From NCBI GenBank assembly GCA_023053575.1, contig JAKZAP010000014.1:10664001-10728000 (forward strand): a stretch of 64,000 nucleotides of DNA. The letters are read 5' to 3'. This document shows positions 45,801-57,800 of this stretch, in pieces. The DNA is from Branchinecta lynchi (taxonomy: Eukaryota > Arthropoda > Branchiopoda > Anostraca > Branchinectidae). The position numbers were made by a program, and so were the translations under genes. The notes under the pieces are model-generated. The model ran no database searches. It was given only the letters and a program-made list of their open reading frames with translations, and had not been told where the DNA came from. Position 1 is the stretch's first letter; the number at the start of each line of letters is the position of its first letter.

Positions 45801-48800
45801 CGAGATACGGTATGTAATTTTGACCTGTCTTTTGTTTGTAGATGTAGTTTATTTTTTAAATTTTAATGTTATCAGATATGTAATATTGAACTGTCGAGTT
45901 GATTGATAGTGCTTGAAGTGTCTTTATTTGAATTGACATATTCAAAGCTATTTTGATGTATTTAAAGATATAACGGATTAAATCATATTTATTTATTTAT
46001 AAACAGAGTGGCAACATCATGATAAGAGACCACTTTGCGCGGTCTCGGGTCTCTTTATTTATTTATTTATTCATTCATTTCCCTCAGAACTGAGGAGTGC
46101 AAAATAATGTATAACAAGAGCTACGAGCTCATATGGCACTTGTACGAGTAGGCTGTACAAGAAAGTAGATGAAAACGTCACAAATACACACGCCATCCAA
46201 AAAGGCGGTTCGTAAATAGAAATAGGATATTTAGTTTCACTCATTTCCGAGCAGTTCCGGCATCGTCTCGATTGCAAATGCACATGACTGTTCAAACTTT
46301 CATCCCAATAAATCCATTTGTTTGATCCCTAGACGTGCTACACGATTTCCGGTACTCACTCTATTTCCACCTACCGTGGCCGAATCTGGTTCGGAATAAA
46401 AAAAAAATCGACCACCTAAAGCATCTTCGTTTATGCATGCATGTCTACCAAGTTTCACTCGAATCTGAGCATTTTTGGAAAGTTCCGGTACCCCCCCCCC
46501 CTTCCCACCAACGTTGTCGGAGCCGGTTCGGGCCCAATCTCTTAATTCCCTCATCAAGTTTGTTTGAAATTGGAGCATAGCCTATCTGCAAGTTTCCAGT
46601 ACCCCCCCCCCCCCTACCTTGGCCGAATCAGGCCCAGACGCCAAATAACAAATCTAGGCCGCATAAACTCGGCACTGTCGAATTGCATCTCATTCGGTCC
46701 ATCCGTTTGGTTTTTGTGCATGTCAAAAGTCCCCCCACCCCCAATTCCCCTAATCGTGGTCGCATATGGTTCGAACGCATGTTTTACATGTCGAGGCCAT
46801 CGATTCGTATCACCCATGAAGTTTCACTCGAATCAGACCACTCGTTCGCAATTTATAGAAGTCCATATTTCTCTTCTCTTGCTCCCCCAAAAATGCTCCG
46901 ATCTAGGAACGGAAGTTTCCGGGGGTATGTTGTGTCAGGTTTTTAAGTCAAGATAATTCGGGTAGCTAATATGCCTGCAAAGTTTCGTTGTCGTTTTACA
47001 TCTGGAACTATTCTAACTCACGACTACCGGAATTCCAGGAAACCCCCTCCAACTCCCCCCACAGAGCCCCGAAACCATCTGGCTCCGTCAATTTCATCTA
47101 GGCCTAATGCTTGTTCCATCCATTAAGTTTCGTCCCAATCCCTCTGCTTTTAGAGTTTCTTGAGTTTTCCAACCCCCCCCCCCCCCCATCCCCACAGGTA
47201 TCGGACCCGACCCGGACGTGACACTGAACGTCCGAGGCGATAGCTCACCAGACAAGTTTCATTCAAATCCTATCACCCGTTCAAAAGTTATGCACCCCAC
47301 TAGATTCCGGACTCCCCATCCACCCACTCCCCCCACGATGGTCGGGTCGGGGAAACGGCTGTTCTCAAGTCAATCTGTTCGGATCCCTGACATACCTGCC
47401 AAGTTTCATCGCCCTAGGACATCAGGAAGTATGCCGAACTCGCGGGATCGCTAGAAATCCGGACCCCCACCCCAACTCCCCCACAGTGCCCTGATCCGGT
47501 CCGGTTATGTCAATGACGTGTCTAGGACCTGTGCTTGTTTTTCCCACCAAGTTTCATCCCGATCCCTCCACTTTAAGCGTTTCTCAAAATTTCCGGTTCC
47601 CTCCTCCAACTCCCCCCAGTGTCATCGGATCCGGCCCGGATTTAAAGTGAGGTGTCTGAGACACAAGGTCATCCTAAATATCAATTTTCATCAAGATCCG
47701 ATCACCCGTTCAAAAGTTATGCACGCCACTAGATTCCGGACTCCCCATCCACCCACTCCCCCCACGATGGTCGGGTCGGGGAAACGGCTGTTCTCAAGTC
47801 AATCTGTTCGGATCCTTGACATACTTGCCAAGTTTCATCGCCCTAGGACACCAGGAAGTATGCCGAACTCGCGGGATCGCTAGAAATCACGACCCCCACC
47901 CCAACTCCCCCACAGTGCCCTGATCCGGTCCGGTTATGTCAATGACGTGTCTAGGACCTGTGCTTGTTTTTCCCACCAAGTTTCATCCCGATCCCTCCAC
48001 TTTAAGCGTTTCTCAAAATTTCCGGTTCCCCACCCCAACTCCCCCACAGTGCCCTGATCCGGTCCGGTTATGTCAATGACGTTTCTATGACCTGTGCTTG
48101 TTTTTCCCACCAAGTTTCATCCCGATCCCTCCACTTTAAGCGTTTCTCAAAATTTCCGGTTCCCTCCTCCAACTCCCCCCAGTGTCATCGTATCCGGCCC
48201 GGATTTAAAGTGAGGTGTCTGAGACACGAGGTCATCCTAAATATCAATTTTCATCAAGATCCGATCACCCGTTCGCAAGCTAAAAATACCTCAAATTTTG
48301 GCTTCACCCTCCCTCCACTCCCCCCCCCCAGATGGTCGAATCGGGGAATTGATGATTTCCTGTTTAAGCTGGTCGGGTCCCAGACATGCCTGTCAAATTC
48401 CATCGTCCCAGCACATCAGGAAGCACGGAACTCGCGGGATCACTACAAATTCGGACTTCTCCCCCCCCCAACTCCCCCAAAGTGAGCGGATCCGTTCCGG
48501 TTATATCAGTCACGTATCTAGGACTTTTGCTTGTACTTTCCACCAAGTTTCATTCGGATCCCTCCACTCTAAGTGTTTTCAAGATTTCCGGTTTCCCCCT
48601 CTAACTCCCCCCAGTGTCACCGGATCCGGTCTGGATTTAAAATGGAGGGTCTGAGACACGAAGTCCTTCCATGTATTAAGTTTCATGAAGATCCGATCAC
48701 CCGTCCGTAAGCTAAAAATATCTCATTTTTCCTATTTTTTTCGGATTCCCCCTCCCTCCACTCCCCTCCAGATGGTCGGATCGAGGAAGCGACAATTTCT

Positions 48801-51800
48801 AATTTAATCTGGTCCAGTTCCTGATATGCTTGCCAAGTTTCATCGTCCTAGCTTATCTGGAAGTGCCCGAACTAGCAAAACCGGGACCGACTGACGGACA
48901 GAAATAATAATCGCTATATGGCACTTGAGTAAGCTCAAGTGCCATAAAAAAGAACTATGCCTAAGACATCTGGTCCATTCATTAACACATAAATACTATA
49001 AAAATACACACGATGTCGACAACTAAGTTACAATTATTTACGCACTATTTTATTCACTTGTCAAAAAATAGGTACAGGTTGTGGGTTTGGAGGGCTACCA
49101 AAGCTTTTTTTATAAAAGTTGGTCATCTTTTTCCTCAAAATTAGTACTGGGTCTTGTCTGATCATGGGCCAAGAAGCCGCAGAACGGGGCTGTTTAAAGC
49201 CAATCATCTAACCACTCACTTGATTACAATAGTAGTAGCAGAAGGACCGGACATAGAGACCCAGGACCTCTGGGCATTTAACAGAGTAGGTCTATTTGGG
49301 AATTATAGCAGAAAAAATCCTTGTTTTTATTATCTATCTAACGTACTTTGACATTAGAAAATAGAAATGCAGACCTAGAAATTAAAGAGACAAGTATCAC
49401 GCCGACTATACCTTTCTTTCACACATTATAATTTTCCTTTGTGGAAAGGTCTTTCCGTAGTCCCCCTTAGAGGTTCAGGACCTAAGCAGTAGTTCACCAC
49501 TGAGTAGCAGCAGTAACTAAATTTACGTTACCTATAGACAACGTGAAGTGTGTTGCAGCAACCTTTGGTCGGCTTCGCCAAGAAAGGATCAGGTCTTCAG
49601 TAGACCTTTAGGTTTATAAGCTGATAATGCGACCGAAAGGATTGCTATACCCCAGAAAGTATGAAAAGGCTGGTTTACAAAATAAAACATCTCACTAGGA
49701 TTTGTTAATAGTTATGCATGTTAACATCGAAAACTCATAAAAATTGCCTTGACTAATTACAGATGCAGCGAGAAAGAAAATACAAATTAAGTGTCTGCTA
49801 GTCCAAAATACTGCAATATGCCACGGTTAATTATTCACAGATGATTCACATAGCTTAGGAAGGTATTCAGGAGTCGGTAAATCGGAAGAAAAGAGTTATA
49901 AGCGATGAGCAAAGGGGTTAGTGACTCAGCACCAAATAATCCTGCGGAATTGAATGCAGGTGCAGTTTGCAATTGTTTGTGAAACTTATGCGAAAGGAGG
50001 AGCTTACTTCAATGCGAAATTTTAAGTGAAGTCCTTTGTCTTTTTTTGTGTTGGAGTTTGAAGTAGCGGTTTAATTTGTTGCTATTTTGTTGTTGTGTAA
50101 TTTATGAAAATTTGCAAACCAGCACAATCTGGATTAAGCTCGTCCCTGTGTAACGAGCGGAACATTTAGACGCAAAAGCCTCTAAGCTAAAAGTACCGTT
50201 GACTCCCCCCCCCCCTCCCCCCAAAGATGTGGAGCTAGAGCTACCTGGCCATGAACGTCGCCGACGGCTTTCCCCGGTGTGAATATTAATGCCAAGCCAA
50301 AGTCAGCAATACAGGCAGTGAGGTCCGACTTGAGCAACACGTTCTTTGACTTGAAGTCGCTGAAAAAAAAGATAAAATTACTTTAAATAAATTAAATAGG
50401 TCATACTATAAACAAATCAAATATAGATGAATGAATGCGTTTCATTGACCCACTGCACTTGATATAGTAAAAGTAGGCCGAGTATGGGAAAGAAAAGAGA
50501 AAACATATTTTGAGTGTTACAGAAAAACATCAGAAAATTTCGACTTTTCTATTATAATGTTTTAACCTTTGTACCTGTTCTATTTCTTGTCTCGTCATTT
50601 TGGTGGAATAAAAGCTTTTCATTCATTCATTCACTAAAAAAAGACACAGAAAGAGCAAGAAAATAGAACTGTACTAAAATAAAACTAAACAAAAAAAGTA
50701 AGGCACAGAGGTAGTTTTTCATGCTAACAGAAAGGGCATAACGCGAAAGCTGATTCCGGACGGCCATGTATGGATCGACATGGCTCTTATTTAATCAAAG
50801 AGTTTCTAGCAAACGGCGGTATGCCTAACAAGAACTTATAGATTCGATAATGTCACAATCGGATGAAACACTTATTCACTCCCTAGCACCACTTGTTACC
50901 ACACGGAACCAAGAACATACTATGCAGTATATAGTCTTGCGAACTAGAAAAGTAGTGATAGACAGTGCAACAGATTAATACGCTGCTTGAAGATTTATGC
51001 GGCTGTCTTTTTCGCATGCCGACAAAAAAAACAGCGGCATTTTGGGATCCCAAAACTTTAGTGACGGGGGCACGTATGACTTCGTAAAGTTTCTCTGGTC
51101 CGTCTGTTACCATGATAACCCTCAAAGGGTTTGAGCTTGGTATGAGAAGCGTTCGATAAAAGTACAGGCGACGAGAACGGGCAATCCGAATTTATTGAAA
51201 CTTGATGGCTGATAGGAGCAGATGCCCTAAATTTGCTACTTCTATGTCCGAACCAAATCCGACAACTGTGAGTGGAAGGTGGGGTCACGTTCATAAACCA
51301 AACGGGTTCATAGACCCTAGAAACTGCTCGGATTCGAATGAAACTTGCCCACGATGTTCCATTTTCCACAGTAGTTTCCAGTCCAGTTTCCACAGTTCCA
51401 CAGTATTCATTCAGCCGTCGTACTGAAAGGACGCATTGATGTGCGCTGTTTGCTGACGTCATAGATCCGAAATGATTGCAGAGACTAGTGACATGAATTT
51501 GATGTATTCGCCCGTGCTGAATTTTATTCAGTTTAACAGGGAAAAGGGCGTGGAAGATGAGATAATTAAGAAGTTTGGAAGAGAGTTCTTTGAACACGAT
51601 CTCGTGATGAAAGCTAAGACACTTCTCTGCTCGATTGTAGACCCTGATGTACCGCCGAAAAAACGTCAAGGCCCCAATGCCGCTCTCAGTCATTTTAGTG
51701 ATATGCTGGAAATCTTCGCAAAATGTGATATTGATGGCACGGAACTTCCTAACTTCGTGATCCTGTCGCCATTCGAAGTGCCGTGTATTCCCGCCAGTGC

Positions 51801-54800
51801 CTTCGCGCGACTGAACGCGAAGTTGAACAGTTTAGAGGAAATGGTGAAAACCCTATCAAATCAGTTTTCTTCATACAACGGACAGTTCCCGGAACTTCCG
51901 CGAAAGGCCGCTCCAGCAGCTGATACACACGCAATGGTTGTTGTTTCAAAGTTACCTGAAACACTCAACGACCCCCTCCTCCGGAAGCAATTAATCGACC
52001 AAGTTAAAGGCCACGAGTCAATATCGAGTGTGCGCCCCAAAGGGAACAAACTTCTCATAAATATTGAAAAGTCTGTAGCCGCCGACTTTTGTGATTCCAT
52101 CGTATCTATAATGACTGGCACAGTCACCAAAGTCGTCTCCAAACTCCTAAAAGGCATCCCAGTCTCTTTCGAGGTCAGTAACTTCGCTGGCTACCCGGGC
52201 ACTTCTGGTGTGAAACGGCTTGACTCTTCCCAAGCCGTAAAAGTTGAGTTCATTGACAGTTTTGAAAAAGCTAAGGCACTCAAGAATGGACTAAAACTCG
52301 GATACGAATATTTCTCCGTCTATGATTTCATTGAAACGCCCCGTTGCTGCTTCCGCTGTAGATCCCCTGAACATTTCCAGTCCCAATGCAGTAGCCCGGT
52401 AGAAAAATGTGCTCGTTGCGCTGGCAACCACGCCATATCAAAGGACTCTCCCTGCACTAACTCCCCCAAATGTGCGAACTGCGACGGAGACCATCCCTCG
52501 TATAGCCTGTTATGCCCAGTGATGAAAGCACGTGTTGTAAGTGGTGCCCGATAATGACACACCCAATATCTATAGTAAGCTTCAACATACACGGAACCCG
52601 TCACAAAGAGCACTACATAGATGAACTACTGCTAAACTACGACATTGTGCTCCTTCAAGAACACTTACTCACGGCCGCTAGCTCGAACCCCCTTAAAAGA
52701 AGCACTGACCATTTACTTTTTCTTACGAATGCTCGAGCCACTTTTGGGCGGCCATCCGGTGGCCTTGCGTGTATGATAAATCGGAAATTTAGTGCTTTAT
52801 CACCGGTCTGCTACCATAGTGATGAATATATTTTAGCAGTGAGACTTGGTAAAGTGATTCTGGTCAATATATATCTACCGTGTGATCGTAAAAATTTGAT
52901 TTCCCTCAACAAGTTTTCAAAAGCTTGCGCTTCGCTTGAGAGGCTGCTAAAGTCAATTGTTTCGCAGGGTTACCAATTTGTTATTGCAGGAGATTTTAAC
53001 AGTGATTTACTAAAGCCGTCAGCTCGGACTGATTTAGTACTTGATGCTCTTCCTGATTATAAGTTAGTTCATAAGGATAGAATGTACACTTATGTTCATA
53101 ATTCTGGTAGCTTTTCGAACATTGACCATGTTGTTGCTTCTCCCTCTCTTGATATTTCGTCTATATCAGTCATTGAGGATGAAAATGATGTGGATCATTT
53201 ACCTCTTTCATTTACAATTGCTGCAACTGATATAGCACTTTCGTCCATTAGATCTGTTAGAAGTCATAAGTGGCTTATACGTAGGAACTGGAATCGTGCT
53301 GATTTGTTGCTGTATACTGTTACGCTATCTTCCCTCCTTAGCAATATTAAAGTCCCATTCCACCTTTTGCAGGCTTCTGAGCGGTATTCAAATGACAATT
53401 CGTGTCTTAATAATTATTACGACCAGATCCTTTCGAGTTTGAGGGTGGCGGAAGAAGTGGCCGTGCCGGAAGAAAGAATTCGAAAAAATACTCGGAAATC
53501 AAATTGGTCTCTTGACCCAGAACTGAAAATAGTGAAGAATAAGGCTAAATTTTGGTTAAGACTTTGGGTTTCTTGTGGCAGACCACGTTCTGGCACCGTG
53601 TTTGATATTAAACAACGAACTAAGCGTATTTATAAGAAGCACGTTCGTTCGATCAGTTCAAAGGGTCTCGAGTTCCCACGTACACAAGGCGATTGGTCAA
53701 AAGTAATTAATGCGGACAAAATTGATGGAAAGTCGTCGCTCAGTGTTATCAGTGATTCCGCATGGAATTCATATTATACGTCAATGTTTAGTGCCGCAAA
53801 TTTTTATGTTCATGCAGTTTATTCTAAGCTGCTGAGTGCTTCACTTCCCCCATTCCTCACTCAAGCACATATTCTCCCTGTGTCTTTGTCATCGGTCTCA
53901 CTTGCTATTAAGCGTCTCCGTTCCTCTTCTGTTGATAACGACGGAATTTCGGCTCGACATCTAAAAATAAATTGCCCACCTCTTGAGCAACATCTTCAAT
54001 TGCTCTTCCAAATGTGCCTGACTTCCTCTGCCGTCCCCAATAGTTTTCTTTGCGGAATTGTAACATCAATTATTAAAAAAGGTAAACCCCCTTCCGAGTG
54101 TGCCTCTTATCGTCCCATCACAGTTTCATGCACGATTAGCAAAGTCTTCGAGTATGTACTACTCCCCTCATTTATTAATAATGCTAACTTCGGAGAAAAC
54201 CAATTGGGTTTCCAAAAAGGTATTGGTTGTCAACATGCCCACCGAGTCCTTTCGTCTCTCCTTGTTGAGGCAACAAAAAAAGGCTTGGAATTTGTGCTTT
54301 GGATCTGTCGAAAGCTTTTGATAGCATTGTACATACCCAAGCCCTTTTCTCGCTTTTTTCACATGGCATAAATATTTCTATTATTTTTTTATTACGTTAT
54401 TGGTATACAAATTCTTTTCTGCGCACTAAAGTGGATGGACAGATATCCGATTTTAGAATCCCGATAAAACGTGGAGTTCGACAGGGCGCGGTTCTTTCAC
54501 CATCCATTTTTAAAATGTGCATCTCTAACATCCTGTCTTCTATACCTACCACTTGTATTATTAATTCCATTAATATCTCTTATATTGCTTATGCCGATGA
54601 TATTCTGCTGATAAGCCGAAGCAAGACTGGATTAAAGAAGTCAGTTTCTTTTGTTTCAGCTGCTTTCGACCGGATCGGTCTGGCTCTCAACGTTAATAAA
54701 TGCGAATATTTATCTTTCAATTCAACTAACCAAGAGCCGCTTATTCTCCCAACTAAGACTATCCCCCTTGTCACATCTCTTGGGTGGTTGGGCATCCACA

Positions 54801-57800
54801 TTACTAACAGCCTCAAATCGTTCCGGTCTCAATCGGTTAATAATGCTAAAAGAAAGATTCAAGTATCATACTCGAAGATCGTTGCTAATCGTGGGAAATA
54901 CAATAAAAAAGCCCTTAGTAAACTTTACAGCAGTTTTACTGACCATTCTATCTTATTTCTTTCTGGCCTCTCTTCAGTTTTAAAGAAAAAAGATCTTCAT
55001 TCCCTCCGTTCTTGTTATTACCGATTTGCAAAATTCCTCCTTTTCCTACCCCCCTGGTATAAAAACAGACATCTGATTTCGCGTTACAAGCTTCCGGATA
55101 TATCGCTGAAACTTTCGGCCATAAGTAAAAAATTGTCCACAACGTCCCATCTCAGCTTCCCCGCACATCACGGCTTGTCCCTTCTGCTAGAGTGAATTTT
55201 AGTGTATTTTAGTGTTTTGTGTTGTTTTTTCCTTGTTTGTACTCCGCTATTCTGTCTTTTCAGCGGGTTATAAAAATAAATACAAATTTATCCGCATCCT
55301 CTAACGGTGTTGCAGAGAGGTCTCAGAAATGTTGTTAATACACACAGGGGCCGAACAGATGGAATGATTGGGATGAAACTTTAAAGATACGAAATTCATG
55401 GGACCTAGACATGAAGTCTGAGGTTCGAACCGGATCTGACATCCGTGGGGGGAAGGTGGTGCAGGGGGTACCTGGCCGGTAGGGCAACCGGAATTTTTCG
55501 GAAACTTGTTGGGTGGAAGGCGCAGATGCCAAATATACGTCGGTCGTGTGACCTAGGTGTGTTATTCAGATATCATGGCCTGATCCGACCTTGGTGGGCA
55601 GAGTTGGTGTGGGTATTTCCCGGACCAACAGCCAGACCAACCCAGGGGGCAGTTTATGGGTGGGAAAAGAGACATCATTCAAGCACAAAACAAGGAAACA
55701 GGCTTTCCAAAATGACAGGTTTGCCGGTGTGATCGGTTTACAGTTAATGAACAGAAAGGAACGAAAAAGTGTTTGTTAGTTCTTTAAAACATTTTCTGAT
55801 TTACCGACGAGAATTTTCCAGTCCTGCACCAGATGTAAACTGAACAAAAAAGAGTTCCCATTTTATCGACAATTCACGGTATCGTACCGAAAAATGAAAA
55901 ACAACCGAAATCAGCATCTCGTTCCGATCATCGGCCCGAATTCCCGACAAGGCTTTTGTCGATGTCATCTCCTCACCGACAAATTTCCAGCCAAGAAGTT
56001 TCCTGATTACCGACAGACCTTTTGTCGGTATAGGAAACAGAATGAGAAATATGTTTGTCAGAGCCATTACCAGCACTGAAAACGGGATCCGAGCACCGTC
56101 TCGGCACCTACAAACGCTGCCGATTTCCCAACAACAATTTCTGTGATTTACCGACGGAGCTTGTGTCGGTATCACTAACGGAATAGCTAAGTGTTTGTCA
56201 GAGCTCTTGTCGGTACCTAAAACCAAATTCGCGCACGATCTCCGCACCCACAAACGCTGCCGATTTCCCAACAAGAAGTTTCCTGATTTTTATCGGTATC
56301 AGAAAAGGATGATAAAAGCGGTTGTCGGGGCTTCGCTCCGACAAACACTGCAGGTTTACCGACGATATTTTTCGCTGGGAGGGGGGGGGGGGGGGACTGC
56401 CCCCCACCATTCCCCCTAGTTTCACCACTGATCCAACATAACAATTAACACAAGGAAGCGCAACTATAACTTCTATCAATGTACGGAGTCTATACTGTTA
56501 GAAAGTAGTCTATATGGGTATCAAACAGTCTCTAGCTTAATTAGCAATTTTACTGTATGTCCTAGTACCCTATTTACTTGATGTAATTAACGATCAGCTT
56601 CCACGGCATGCTTTTGTCAAGTTTACTTACCGATGAGCGACGGCAGGCTTGACTGAACCATCCTTCGCATGAACCTCCTCGTGAAGATGTGACAATCCTG
56701 CCGCCATGCTCACAGCGATGCGACAGAGTTCAGGCCAAGTCACTGAATTGGCCTAAAAGCAAAATGACTCGTTAAAGGTTCACTGCTCATAGCGCGGAAT
56801 TCCAAAGTCTGGTTGCTGATCACTTATTCACTTAGCCACACATGGTGGCTCTATATTAATTCAAATATTTCGGAACAGCAACAGATTGAATCACACATTT
56901 TATGTCTAAACCAGGCCACCCAGTAACCTAGGTCACTCAGAAACTTCTGACCTTGATCTGAGGCCAGGGATGTAGCAGCGTCCTGGATCTTCCTCTGGCT
57001 TTTTTTTCCGCTCGGGACGTCGTCCGTATTCTCAGTTATACTACATGGAGCGTATGTCTAAAAATCACAAAAGTCGCTCAAACAGAGTCAAAATACAGAT
57101 ACAAGAAATTGTATCACGGAAAATTTAACACGGTCACCTCACCCTTGCCATTGTGGTCGTTCAATCCCAGTTGATAAGGGTACTCGGCAGGGGGTTATTT
57201 CCTCGCCAACACTGTTCAATAATAGTGTCCTAGATGCGCAATCTTTTATGTCTTTGTTCATGTGTTCTCCAAGCCACTGACATTTCTCTCGTACGTTATA
57301 CCGACGATATTTTTAAATTTAAGCAGGTGAATCAAACGGGTAGAAGAAAATTTTAAAATTATGCAAAACGAACATGCTCATTAAGGTCTTGAATTAATTC
57401 GGCTAAGTTCAGAAGTCGTATTGTTTTAATTGGAAAGCTGAAGACCCCATGCACTCCATTGCTCTTGGTGATATCAATATAAAACCCGTTGAGAGCATTG
57501 TTTACCTTCATGGTCTCCCCATTGCCTCGTCATTAAAACACACCCGCCGGCTTCTATCTGAACATTTTGAAAGAAAAATATGCGCTTCCTATGCTCTACT
57601 TGTAAAGAATGTAACCCGTTTCAACCAAAAAATCCTAGCTTCACTTTATACCTCCGTTGCAATATCCCAATTTCTTTACCTAGCTCCCTTCTGGCAAATT
57701 TTCTCAGCTAGTGAAAAAAATAAACTCTGTTCCACTTTCTTCAGATTCTCCAAATACTTACTTCGGCTCCCCCCTTGGACAAGAAATGCCAAAATGATGA

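Noticed and set aside
46300..48654. Plus-strand frames of 67-132 codons with recurring [16 protein letters not shown] words
   Set aside because: The protein repeats follow the DNA monomer and shift frame between monomers, so they are by-products of the array, not a repeat protein.
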